A stretch of DNA of 64,000 nucleotides from Ochrobactrum sp. CGA5 (GTDB lineage: Bacteria > Pseudomonadota > Alphaproteobacteria > Rhizobiales > Rhizobiaceae). The position numbers were made by a program, and so were the translations under genes. Shown one piece after another: positions 45,377 to 53,796 of the stretch. Below the pieces are notes generated by a model. That model saw only the letters and a list, made by a program, of their open reading frames with translations, was not told the DNA's origin and made no database searches. The stretch spans positions 62,001 to 126,000 of the forward strand of contig NZ_VCIG01000043.1 of the NCBI RefSeq assembly GCF_006345815.1. Reading direction: 5' to 3'. Each line of letters opens with the position of its first letter. The first letter of the stretch is position 1.

Positions 45377-46285
45377 TCAGGCGAACGGCACCGCGCTGGT
45401 TCCCGGCGGCAGCTTTGCCTCATCTTCCGGTTCGACATGGATAACCACGTGCGCGCTGTCGATCTCCTTCTTCACGGCCTCTTCAATACGGTCGCAAATC
45501 GCATGGGCATCGCCAACACTCATATCCGCCGCAACGACCAGATGAAACTCGATGAAGGTGACACGGCCCGCAATACGTGTCTTCAGGTCATGAACCTCGA
45601 TAGCGCCACCCGCGTTGGAAGAAATGACATCTCGAATGCGCATTTCCTCGGTAGGCTCGACACCAATATCCATCAACCCCTGTATCGAGGAATTGATGAC
45701 GCCCCACCCCTGCCAGAGAATGTTGATTGCCACCAGAATGGCGAGCAGTGGATCAAGTATGGCCCAACCGGTCACAATAGCACCAACAAGCCCCACCAGA
45801 ACACCAACGGAGGTGAACACATCCGTCATGATGTGCTTGCCGTCCGCTTCAAGCGCAGGTGAGCGGGACTTGCGACCAGTGCGAATCAACAATGATGCCC
45901 ATAAGCCGTTTATGGCAGCGGCCGCCGTGTTGATACCGAGACCCAGCCAAGGTTCATTGAGCATCCGCGGCGTTTGAAGCGCAAACCAAGCCTCGCGGAA
46001 AATCAGAAGTGCTGCAACCGTGATCAGAACGCCTTCCACGACAGCCGAGATATATTCGGCCTTATGGTGCCCGAAGGGGTGATTGTTGTCGGCGGGCAAA
46101 TGGCTGACACGAATAGCCCACCATGCGCCGATTGCAGCGATCACATTGACGATGGATTCCAGCGCATCCGAGTAAAGAGCCACGGAGCCTGTGAGCGCGT
46201 AGGCCAGATATTTCAGACCCATCACACCGAAAGCAATGGGAATAGACCAAGCGGCAAGCCGCCGAACCTTTGCACTCGCGTCCAT
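45377..46285 (-). CDS. Cation diffusion facilitator transporter
   Basis: The 302-residue protein has six predicted membrane segments. Metal-site motifs are DALESIVNVIAA (TM2), HPFGHHKAEYISA (HxxxD-like loop) and DALESI/HIMTDVFTSVGVLVGL in TM5. A cytosolic C-terminal domain ends the protein (DAHAICDRIEEAVKKEI, HVEPEDE). It exports divalent cations such as Zn, Fe or Mn by proton antiport; the metal cannot be told. Its stop overlaps the leuA promoter zone. Confidence 0.93.
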   Translation of the reverse strand: MDASAKVRRLAAWSIPIAFGVMGLKYLAYALTGSVALYSDALESIVNVIAAIGAWWAIRVSHLPADNNHPFGHHKAEYISAVVEGVLITVAALLIFREAWFALQTPRMLNEPWLGLGINTAAAAINGLWASLLIRTGRKSRSPALEADGKHIMTDVFTSVGVLVGLVGAIVTGWAILDPLLAILVAINILWQGWGVINSSIQGLMDIGVEPTEEMRIRDVISSNAGGAIEVHDLKTRIAGRVTFIEFHLVVAADMSVGDAHAICDRIEEAVKKEIDSAHVVIHVEPEDEAKLPPGTSAVPFA

Positions 46286-46548
46286 GATGAACCTTTGATT
46301 GTCTTTATCTTGTCCCGAAACCGGGGCGGGCCAACTGTTGGCCCCTCACGCATTGGCTTGAACGTGGGACGAATCCGCAACGTATGTGGCATGTGCAGCA
46401 GCAATTCACAGCCGTTCTATACCCCAGAAAGGCAAAACTTCGTACCCTATTTTTTACGTTCGCGCATTTAATTTTCTCCTGCAAATGCAAGGCATTACAG
46501 TTGCAAATGAGTTGCCAAAGCAGGCAATGGGCACACATCGAAAAAGCA

Positions 46549-46584
46549 TAAAAAAACCAGCCGCAGCGATAGCTGTGGCTGGTT
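46549..46584 (-). terminator. Intrinsic terminator after trpE(G)
   Basis: A 13-bp stem (one G-T pair), AACCAGCCGCAGC with GCTGTGGCTGGTT, GATA loop (46555-46584), followed on the minus strand by TTTTTTATG. Confidence 0.85.
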
Positions 46585-46609
46585 CGACATAGGAACGAAG
46601 CACGTTCGA

Positions 46610-48805
46610 TCAGTAGTTGGTGCGGCGCGCCTTGTTCTTACCCGCCAGATGCGTGACCACATTCTCGATCATGCGCATTCCGGCATTGTGGCCGAGCGTC
46701 ATGATGGATTCCGGGTGGAACTGAACGGCGGCGACCGGCTCACGCTTGTGCTCGAAAGCCATGATGACACCATCTTCCGTTTCCGCCGTCACTAGGAAAT
46801 CATCCGGCAGGCGTTCTGGATCGGCGAAGATCGAATGATAACGCCCGACCGTCACTTCCTTTGGCAGGCCAGAGAATATACGCTCGGGCTTCGACACGCG
46901 GATGCGCGACGGCTTGCCGTGCATCGGGATACGTAATTGGCGCAGCGTGCCGCCATAGGCTTCGGCCAGCGCCTGCAACCCAAGACAGACACCGAAGATC
47001 GGCAGCTCTCGCTTGCGCGCCTTATCGATGGTCGCCTTGCAATCGAAATCCTGCGGCGTACCCGGTCCGGGTGAAAGGACCACGAGGTCCGGCTTGACCC
47101 GATCGAACACGTCATCGCCAACGGGCGAACGCACTGTCGCGACCGTAGCGCCCGTCTGGCGAAAATAATTGGCAAGTGTGTGCACGAAGGAATCTTCATG
47201 ATCGACCAGCAGGATAGAAATCCCCTCGCCCACCTTCGCCGCCACGCGCTCTTCGGCAATATGATTGCTCTTCTGTGCATCGCGCACAGCCGCAATCATC
47301 GCGGATGCCTTCAATTCGGTTTCCGCTTCTTCTTCTTCGGGGTTGGAATCGAACAGAAGCGTTGCACCGGCGCGGATTTCTGCCACACCATCCTTCACGC
47401 GGATGGTGCGCAGCGTCAGTCCCGTATTCATGTCGCCGTTGAAATGCATCATTCCTATGGCGCCGCCGTACCAGGCGCGCGGACTGCGTTCGTTTTCCTC
47501 AAGGAAACGCATCGCCCAAAGCTTCGGCGCGCCGGTGACCGTCACAGCCCACGCATGACTGAGGAAACCATCGAAGGCGTCCATGCCGTCACGAAGGCGC
47601 CCTTCAATATGATCGACCGTATGGATCAGGCGTGAATACATCTCGATCTGGCGGCGACCGATGACGCGGACCGAGCCAGGCTCACAGACACGGCTCTTGT
47701 CGTTACGGTCCACATCCGAACACATGGTCAGCTCGGATTCGTCTTTCTTGGAATTCAACAGCTTCAGAATCTGTTCCGAATCCGAAATTGCATCATCGCC
47801 GCGCTTGATCGTTCCAGAGATCGGGCAGGTTTCGATACGCCGCCCATTGACCCGCACGAACATTTCCGGCGAGGCGCCGACAAGATATTCGTTGTCCCCT
47901 AGATTGATAAAGAACGAATAGGGCGACGGATTGATCGTCTTCAACCGGCGGAAGATTTCCGATGGCGCCGTGTGACAGCGCTCATAGAAAGTCTGGCCCG
48001 GAACCACTTCAAAGAGGTCCCCGCGCTTGAAGCTTTCCTTGGCTCGCTCTACGAGTTTAGCATATTCGCCCGGATTGTGATCGCCGCGCGCAGCCTTGGC
48101 TTCTGACGGCTTGAATGCCTGGGCTGGCGTAGCCCGTGCAAGACCATGTGTGGAAGAACCGCCGCAGGTGAATTCATAGCGATCCACCCATGCACGCGCC
48201 GAATAATGGTCCGCGACGAAGATTTCATCGGGTATGAACAGCACCAGATCACGCTGATCGTCGGGGCGCTTCAGCTTGTACTCAACGGGATCGAACTGGA
48301 ACGCCAGATCGTAGCCGAAGGCACCGTAAAGACCAAGATTGGCATCCTCTTCGGAGAAGAACAGGCCGACAATCGCCCGCAAAACGGTAAAAACCGAAGG
48401 CATGCGCGAGCGCTCTTCCTCGGTGAAGGTTCCGCTTGGCTCGGCGATGGTCAGCTCGATACGGCTTTCCTCAGCCTTATCGATCGCAACTTCGGAAAGA
48501 GCCTTTATCGTATCCAGGATAGGCCGCAGCAGAATGATCCCGCGGGCATTCAGCGCTTCGATGCGCATGCTGCGAGCGCGCGAGGTGATGACCACGGGAG
48601 GATCCACAATAGCCGTGTCCCATCGCGTATAACGCCCCGGATACTCGTAATTTGACGAAAACACCGCACCGCGCCGTTCGTTCAGAGCATCAATATAAGT
48701 CTCGATCGCACCTTTATAGGCCGTAAGGTGGCGCACCCGCTCGACGACAATACCGCCTGCCGTCTCGTGCCGGAATATCTCGCTATCCGCAATCTTCGCA
48801 TTCAT
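46610..48805 (-). CDS. trpE(G): Fused anthranilate synthase TrpE(G)
   Basis: The 731-residue fusion of the chorismate-binding TrpE part (residues to about 500; [28 protein letters not shown] and [13 protein letters not shown]) and a class I glutamine amidotransferase (about 525-725). The amidotransferase has the nucleophile in [16 protein letters not shown] (Cys near 607) and [11 protein letters not shown]. It makes anthranilate from chorismate and glutamine. The fusion is characteristic of rhizobia and Brucella. Expression is attenuated through trpL. Confidence 0.97.
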   Translation of the reverse strand: MNAKIADSEIFRHETAGGIVVERVRHLTAYKGAIETYIDALNERRGAVFSSNYEYPGRYTRWDTAIVDPPVVITSRARSMRIEALNARGIILLRPILDTIKALSEVAIDKAEESRIELTIAEPSGTFTEEERSRMPSVFTVLRAIVGLFFSEEDANLGLYGAFGYDLAFQFDPVEYKLKRPDDQRDLVLFIPDEIFVADHYSARAWVDRYEFTCGGSSTHGLARATPAQAFKPSEAKAARGDHNPGEYAKLVERAKESFKRGDLFEVVPGQTFYERCHTAPSEIFRRLKTINPSPYSFFINLGDNEYLVGASPEMFVRVNGRRIETCPISGTIKRGDDAISDSEQILKLLNSKKDESELTMCSDVDRNDKSRVCEPGSVRVIGRRQIEMYSRLIHTVDHIEGRLRDGMDAFDGFLSHAWAVTVTGAPKLWAMRFLEENERSPRAWYGGAIGMMHFNGDMNTGLTLRTIRVKDGVAEIRAGATLLFDSNPEEEEAETELKASAMIAAVRDAQKSNHIAEERVAAKVGEGISILLVDHEDSFVHTLANYFRQTGATVATVRSPVGDDVFDRVKPDLVVLSPGPGTPQDFDCKATIDKARKRELPIFGVCLGLQALAEAYGGTLRQLRIPMHGKPSRIRVSKPERIFSGLPKEVTVGRYHSIFADPERLPDDFLVTAETEDGVIMAFEHKREPVAAVQFHPESIMTLGHNAGMRMIENVVTHLAGKNKARRTNY

Positions 48806-48880
48806 GATCGGCTATCCCAAATCTTAGTTGCTTCCGAATATTTCCAGAACCCGGTTGCCGCCGGTCTTATTCAAACAGCC

Positions 48881-48915
48881 AAACAAAAAGGCCGCCCGGA
48901 TAATCCCAGCGGCCT
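48881..48915 (-). terminator. trp attenuator terminator
   Basis: AGGCCGC/GCGGCCT (48889-48895 with 48909-48915) form a 7-bp stem followed on the minus strand by TTTTTGTTT. It lies 42 bases after the trpL stop and 76 bases before trpE(G). Attenuation through the Trp-codon leader is the established mechanism for this arrangement in Sinorhizobium. Confidence 0.9.
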
Positions 48916-48956
48916 GTTTCCTAAACGCAATTGCACAAACGCCTGCGTGGCCGCTT

Positions 48957-49007
48957 TTAGCGGACCCACCACCAACCATTGATGACGATATTGCGCGAAA
49001 TGTTCAT
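48957..49007 (-). CDS. trpL: trp leader peptide (Trp-Trp-Trp)
   Basis: Peptide MNISRNIVINGWWWVR (16 residues) has three consecutive Trp codons, so ribosome stalling at low Trp-tRNA favours the antiterminator. An in-frame ATG six bases upstream (49013) exists. A promoter TTGCAA-N17-TAACAG ends exactly 7 bases before ATG 49007, so transcription should begin at the A of the ATG and the mRNA would be leaderless, as shown for Sinorhizobium meliloti trpL, where the leader RNA and peptide also act in trans. Confidence 0.85.
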   Translation of the reverse strand: MNISRNIVINGWWWVR

Positions 49008-49014
49008 GGACATA

Positions 49015-49043
49015 CTGTTACCGTTCAATGAGTCCACTTGCAA
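49015..49043 (-). promoter_or_regulatory. Promoter of trpL-trpE(G)
   Basis: On the minus strand TTGCAA (49043-49038), 17-base spacer, TAACAG (49020-49015). The start codon at 49007 lies where transcription should begin. Confidence 0.55.
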
Positions 49044-49107
49044 CCGGAAAATTCGACCGGCGAAGCGTGAAATCGCGCCATCTTCGGAACGAAGTTCCAG
49101 CAGCTTT

Positions 49108-49251
49108 CAAAAGAAAACCCGGACAGTTTGAAGCTGTCCGGGTTTTCCTCAGAAGCGGGATGAACGAAACGGAAGGATTGGGACAATTCCTCCATATCCG
49201 GGTCGCCCACCCCATATACAATTTTTACGTGCAGTATAACTTTCAGTATAC
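49108..49251 (-). ncRNA. Candidate sRNA between trpL and lrp (possible AbcR/ar15 family)
   Basis: A perfect 13-bp hairpin AAAACCCGGACAG/CTGTCCGGGTTTT (49114-49146) sits between the divergent trpL and lrp genes, where neither gene needs a terminator. On the minus strand it ends in TTTTCTTTT. Upstream lies TTGCAA-N18-TAATAT (49287-49258), giving a transcript of about 140 nt with two TCCC motifs in the body. The AbcR (ar15) sRNAs of rhizobia are found next to an lrp-type gene, so that family is the first guess. The 5' end is uncertain. Confidence 0.5.
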
Positions 49252-49481
49252 GCAGCAATATTACCAAAGGTTGTATATTAATTGCAACCTATAGTTGCCG
49301 TTTGCATTTATGCAGACTTTTCAGCAGCATTCATCCGAAAAGTCGAAAAAAATGTAGGACCACCCAACAAGTTTCGTCTTGCGTCGAGAGCCGATTTCGG
49401 ATTGATTTCCGTGGCAACTCAAATACATATGCAAAATTCAAGAACAGAGCCGTCACATATAAACGGCCATTGGGGACACTG

Positions 49482-49943
49482 ATGAAAAATCTCGATGCGA
49501 TGGACAGGAGTATTTTGCGCGCCCTTCAGGAGAATGGACGCCTGACCAATACCGAACTGGCCGATCGCATAAATCTCTCGCAGACAGCCACCGCCGAACG
49601 CGTCAAGCGACTGACCCGGGAAGGTTATATTCTCGGCTATTCGGCAAGGCTCTCACCCAAGATGCTCGACAGGGCCATGCTGGTCTTCATTGAGATCAAA
49701 CTGGACCGTACAACGCCGGAAGTCTTCGAGACCTTCTCGACCTTCACCCGCAACAATCCCGACATTCTAGAATGCCACATGGTTGCCGGCGGCTTCGATT
49801 ATCTGGTCAAAGCCCGTGTATCCGATATGGATCACTATCGGCGCTTCCTTTCGGAGGCGCTTCTTTCTTTGCCCGGCGTGCGGGAATCGCACACCTACGC
49901 CGTGATGGAGGAAGTGAAAGAGACGGCCTGTATCGCTGTATAA
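49482..49943 (+). CDS. lrp: Lrp/AsnC family transcriptional regulator
   Basis: The 153-residue protein has an N-terminal winged HTH (LDAMDRSILRALQENGRLTN and LADRINLSQTATAERVKRL) and a C-terminal RAM/AsnC ligand-binding domain (MLVFIEIKLDRTTPEVFE, ILECHMVAGGFDYLVKARV). It binds DNA as a multimer and responds to amino acids. ATG 49482 is the natural start. Divergent from trpL and the candidate sRNA. Confidence 0.94.
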   Translation: MKNLDAMDRSILRALQENGRLTNTELADRINLSQTATAERVKRLTREGYILGYSARLSPKMLDRAMLVFIEIKLDRTTPEVFETFSTFTRNNPDILECHMVAGGFDYLVKARVSDMDHYRRFLSEALLSLPGVRESHTYAVMEEVKETACIAV

Positions 49944-50040
49944 CAGGGTTTAACGCACGATAAATCCCCCCACATCGTTGTTGTCAACTGAATGGCAGCA
50001 ACGACCTCCCTGCTTTCACTTCGGCCTTGCAATCAATCTA

Positions 50041-50060
50041 TTGCGGGTATATACCCGCAA
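50041..50060. promoter_or_regulatory. Perfect 20-bp palindrome before the MarR gene
   Basis: TTGCGGGTATATACCCGCAA is a perfect inverted repeat, one base before the ATG of the MarR-type gene. It is a strong operator candidate for autoregulation. A related half-site, GCATACCCGCTA, lies near 50508-50519, before the MFS gene. It occupies the ribosome-binding-site zone, so the gene may be read from a leaderless or weakly initiated message. Confidence 0.65.
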
Positions 50061-50061
50061 C

Positions 50062-50463
50062 ATGCCTCATCCTTGTTTCTGTATCCTTCTGCGTCAGGCA
50101 GCCCGCAAGACATCAAGCATCTATGACAATGCGCTGGCTCCGCTTGGCATTAATGTTTCGCAGTTCAGTACGCTGCGGAAAATACGCCGTGCTGGCTCCA
50201 TTTCACTGACGGAACTTGCACATCTATCCGAGCTGGATCGTTCGACAATGGGTCGCAATGTGAAGGTTCTGCAGCGCATGGGCCTGATCGAGCCGGCGGC
50301 CAGCGAAGACCACCGTGAGACCAGCGTTGCGCTGACGGCTGAAGGTCGCCATCTCGTGGAGCGAGGCGCTCCGCTCTGGAATCAGGCGCAAGAAGAAATC
50401 GAAACTCGGCTGGGAAAGGAAGGCGTAGAGCAATTGCAAAACCTTCTTCGCAGTCTCGATTGA
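50062..50463 (+). CDS. MarR family transcriptional regulator
   Basis: About 133 residues from ATG 50062. The winged-helix core reads SQFSTLRKIRRAGSISLTEL, DRSTMGRNVKVLQRMGLIEP and the beta-wing SEDHRETSVALTAEGRHLVE. Dimeric repressors of this family release DNA on binding phenolic or oxidised ligands. A perfect palindrome directly abuts the start. It lies 125 bases before the co-oriented MFS transporter, its likely target. Confidence 0.9.
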   Translation: MPHPCFCILLRQAARKTSSIYDNALAPLGINVSQFSTLRKIRRAGSISLTELAHLSELDRSTMGRNVKVLQRMGLIEPAASEDHRETSVALTAEGRHLVERGAPLWNQAQEEIETRLGKEGVEQLQNLLRSLD

Positions 50464-50588
50464 TCGGGTATCAAACACCCCTTGACCGAAAACAATGACC
50501 TGAAGCCGCATACCCGCTATGGAGCGATCGGCTTCGCCATCAAACCCGTGGCTGGCCAATAGCTAGCTTGAACCAGAAAGCGCTGAAG

Positions 50589-51881
50589 ATGATTTCTGCC
50601 CGCCTTGCCAGCTTTCTCGACCAGAGAAACATCCATTACGGATGGATCGTCGCCGCCATAACTTTCCTGACCATGCTGGCGACAGCCGCCGCTATGGGGT
50701 CAGCAGGCATCCTGATCGAACCGCTCCAGCGTGAATTCGGCTGGACGAATGCGAACATCTCCTTCGCAATGGCGCTTCGCCTCGTGCTTTTCGGCCTGAT
50801 GGGACCGTTTGCGGCAGCGTTCATGAACCAGTTCGGCCTGCGCCGGGTGGTTGCAGCCGCCCTCATCATGATTTCGACTGGCCTCGTCGGTTCCATTTTC
50901 ATGACCGAGGAATGGCAAATGGTTGCGCTTTGGGGTGTCGTGATCGGTCTTGGCACCGGTATGACGGCGCTGGTCCTCGGTGCGACGGTCGCAGCACGCT
51001 GGTTTGAAAAGCGGCGCGGCCTTGTCGTTGGTCTGATGACGGCCAGCAACGCCACCGGCCAGCTGGTCTTCATGCCGATCCTCGCCAGCGTCAGCCAGAC
51101 GATCGGCTGGCGCACATCGCTCACCATCGTCATCTGTTTCCTTGTTGCAGCCCTTGTGCTGGTTCTCGCTTTGATGCGCGATCACCCGGCGGATATCGGG
51201 CTGAAGCCTTACGGTCGCACCGCACCGCTTCCGGCTCCTGAGCCCCGGAAGAGCCTTGGCGCCATGCTGGCTTCGCCGCTCGTCACCTTGCGCGAAGTGT
51301 CTTCAACCGCAACTTTCTGGGTCCTTTTCCTGACCTTCTTCGTCTGCGGCTTCTCCACGAACGGCCTGATTCAAACGCACTGGATCACGCTTTGCGGTGA
51401 TTTCGGCATTGCGCCAGTCGGTGCGGCGGGCATTCTCGCCGTGATTGGCGCATTCGACCTGATCGGCACCATCATGTCCGGCTGGCTGTCCGACCGATTC
51501 GACAATCGCTGGCTCCTGTTCTGGTTCTATGCACTGCGCGGCCTATCCTTGGTCTATCTGACTTTTACCGACTTCACCGTTTACGAACTGGCACTGTTCG
51601 CCGTCTTTTACGGTCTGGACTGGGTGGCGACCGTGCCGCCGACCGTCAAGCTTGCCGCCGAGCGTTTTGGCCCGGAGAAAGCTGGCCTTGTCTTTGGCTG
51701 GGTCTTCACCGGCCATCAGATCGGCGCAGCGGCCGCAGCCGCCTTCGCGGGGCTCGTGCGCACCGACTATGACAGCTACACCCCGGCCCTGATCCTTGCG
51801 GGCGCAATGTGCTTTGCCGCCGCCGCCATGGTCTTCATCATCAACCGCCCTGCCGCAAGACCTGCCTTGCAGGCATCATGA
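50589..51881 (+). CDS. MFS transporter
   Basis: About 430 residues from ATG 50589 (TTG 50568 is also in frame). Twelve predicted membrane helices; HYGWIVAAITFLTMLATAA is the first, and motif A-like GWLSDRFDNRW lies in the second half. It resembles oxalate/monocarboxylate-type MFS proteins (OFA/MCT-like) with FAMALRLVLFGLMGPFAAAF. The final six bases overlap the end of the convergent EamA gene. Substrate unknown; probably controlled by the MarR regulator upstream. Confidence 0.88.
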   Translation: MISARLASFLDQRNIHYGWIVAAITFLTMLATAAAMGSAGILIEPLQREFGWTNANISFAMALRLVLFGLMGPFAAAFMNQFGLRRVVAAALIMISTGLVGSIFMTEEWQMVALWGVVIGLGTGMTALVLGATVAARWFEKRRGLVVGLMTASNATGQLVFMPILASVSQTIGWRTSLTIVICFLVAALVLVLALMRDHPADIGLKPYGRTAPLPAPEPRKSLGAMLASPLVTLREVSSTATFWVLFLTFFVCGFSTNGLIQTHWITLCGDFGIAPVGAAGILAVIGAFDLIGTIMSGWLSDRFDNRWLLFWFYALRGLSLVYLTFTDFTVYELALFAVFYGLDWVATVPPTVKLAAERFGPEKAGLVFGWVFTGHQIGAAAAAAFAGLVRTDYDSYTPALILAGAMCFAAAAMVFIINRPAARPALQAS

Positions 51882-52799
51882 GGCGGCAGGTTTTTTGCCC
51901 TTCCTGTTCAGCGCCAGCACGCCGAGGCTGATCAGGAAGGCGGCGAGCGTGTCGGTCCAGCCCGGCACTTCGCCAAGCAAGACAAGCGCCAGAACCAGAG
52001 TGATGACAGGGATCAGCGCCGATAGTGCTGCCCCTGCCGCCGTTCCCAGCAAGACGACAGCACGGTTGAAGGCAAAGACGCCAAAGGCCGAGGTAAGTAC
52101 GCCCTGATAGAAACCTTGCAGGGCAATATCCCCCCAAGATGTCGCGCCAAGTCCCTTGGGCAGAAAGATCATATAGATCGGCAAATAGACGATTGCCGAG
52201 GTGACAGCTGCGACGGCAGTCGCATGCAGCCCGTCCATTCCCTTCCTGCGAAACACCATGACATAGACCGCCCACACCAGTGCTGCGACGAAAAAGAAAA
52301 GGTGCCCGAGCATTTCCGATCCGCCCAGTTGCGACAGCCCCGCGATCAGCAGGGCACCGATCAGGATCAGCACGACCCCGCACCATCGCGACGGCGCCAG
52401 ACGCTCGTTGAGAAGCGCCGTACCGAGAATAGCAACAATCACGGTCATCAGTCCCGGAATCAGCGCTGCCGCGTGTGACGCCGGAGCATATTGCAGGCCC
52501 CAGGTGGTCACAAGCGCATAGGGAACGCCGGCACCGGAAGCCAGAAGCACGAAGCCGAGGGGACCAAGCTTGCGAAAGCCAAACCCTTTCATAAGAACAA
52601 CCGGCAGCAGCACGAACCCTGCCACGCCAAAGCGCAGGGCAATGATGTCGAAAGGCGTCAATGCGGTCTTGAACCCGAAACGGGTCAGGACAAACGAACC
52701 AGACCAGACCAGCACCCCGGACAGCCCCCAAGCTAGACCGCGTATGGTGTCGGAAATCGAGCTCGTCGGGGTGGTTTCGGTAATTGCTGTCATGGTCAC
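51876..52799 (-). CDS. EamA (DMT) family transporter
   Basis: The 307-residue protein has ten predicted membrane segments in two EamA repeats: first GLAWGLSGVLVWSGSFVLTR, second LFFFVAALVWAVYVMVFRRK, with GVPYALVTTWGLQYAPASHA between them and ending LAAFLISLGVLALNRKGKKP. Members export amino acids or metabolites. It is divergent from the LysR gene, which may regulate it. Confidence 0.9.
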   Translation of the reverse strand: MTMTAITETTPTSSISDTIRGLAWGLSGVLVWSGSFVLTRFGFKTALTPFDIIALRFGVAGFVLLPVVLMKGFGFRKLGPLGFVLLASGAGVPYALVTTWGLQYAPASHAAALIPGLMTVIVAILGTALLNERLAPSRWCGVVLILIGALLIAGLSQLGGSEMLGHLFFFVAALVWAVYVMVFRRKGMDGLHATAVAAVTSAIVYLPIYMIFLPKGLGATSWGDIALQGFYQGVLTSAFGVFAFNRAVVLLGTAAGAALSALIPVITLVLALVLLGEVPGWTDTLAAFLISLGVLALNRKGKKPAAS

Positions 52800-52889
52800 T
52801 CACTGCAGGATAAAGAAAGAGCGCAGACTATTGCACCCCTGGCATGGGCGAGCGCCACGGATAAGCAAGATATGAGATATTAGAGTTTC

Positions 52890-53768
52890 TTATGCCGCGC
52901 GACTTCTGGCCGCCACTGCTATATCGCAGAACCTTTCGACCAGATGCCTGACCGGGCTGTCGGCCCGGAAAACAATATAGACCGTGCGGAACGTCGGCGG
53001 ATCGAGGCGGCGGGCCCGCAATCCATGCAGATCGGCACCCGGCAGGCTGATTTCTGACAAAAGCGTCGTGCCGATGCCATGCCGCACCATTTCCAGCACC
53101 GTGGCCACATCGCGGGTGCGCACCTGCTCGCTGCGCATTTCGCCATCGCCATGAATAATCCGGTCGATAATCATTTCGCAGCCAGCCGCCGCGATCAACT
53201 GGTGGTTCCGCAGGTCCCTGGCGGCGATCGTGTCATTGCGCATAAAGGGATCGTCGCGTCGTCCGACCACGACAAGTTCTTCGCGAACAACTTCCCGTAC
53301 TTCAAGCTCGGGCGTTGGCAACGATGTAATGCCAAGATCGGCAATACCATCACGCACCCAAAGGCTAACCTCGTCGTGTCCGCCCTCAAACCCGCTAAGA
53401 TCGATGCCGGGATAGAGCCGCTGAAACCTCTTGCGCAAATCAGGCAAAACATATTCAAGCTGGCTTGGAATTGCCGCCACGCGCAGCCGCTCGGGCACGC
53501 CGGAAGCGCTGCATCGTGCCTGTAGCTCGATCCGCTCGATGGCTGCAAGGGCGGTCCTGGCATCGGCAAGGATCGATTGCCCGAACGCCGTCAGGACGGC
53601 GCCATCGCGCTTTCGCGCCAGCACATCAACCCCGAGGATTTTTTCCAGCGTAGCAATCGACTGACTGGCTCCCGATTGCGTAAGCCGCAAGCGCCGCGCG
53701 GCAGCACCGACACTCCCGGTTTCAGCGACAGCTTCAAGCAGACGTAACTGGACCAGACTGATCTTCAT
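52890..53768 (-). CDS. LysR family transcriptional regulator
   Basis: The 292-residue protein has an N-terminal HTH (QLRLLEAVAETGSVGAAARR, LRLTQSGASQSIATLEKILG) and a C-terminal periplasmic-binding-like effector domain. It resembles the usual LysR length and layout. It lies next to the EamA transporter in the same orientation (EamA downstream, 90 bases apart), suggesting it controls that gene; the ligand is unknown. Confidence 0.93.
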   Translation of the reverse strand: MKISLVQLRLLEAVAETGSVGAAARRLRLTQSGASQSIATLEKILGVDVLARKRDGAVLTAFGQSILADARTALAAIERIELQARCSASGVPERLRVAAIPSQLEYVLPDLRKRFQRLYPGIDLSGFEGGHDEVSLWVRDGIADLGITSLPTPELEVREVVREELVVVGRRDDPFMRNDTIAARDLRNHQLIAAAGCEMIIDRIIHGDGEMRSEQVRTRDVATVLEMVRHGIGTTLLSEISLPGADLHGLRARRLDPPTFRTVYIVFRADSPVRHLVERFCDIAVAARSRAA

Positions 53769-53796
53769 CGCTTTGGTTCCGGGTTTTCTTTCCGGC

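Noticed and set aside
49025-49267. 80-codon minus-strand ORF over the orphan terminator.
   Set aside because: The terminator hairpin lies in it and the protein has no family features; an sRNA is the better reading.
51841-52803. A second minus-strand ORF over the EamA gene.
   Set aside because: A different frame with Arg/Cys-rich low-quality protein; the EamA frame has membrane helices and family motifs.
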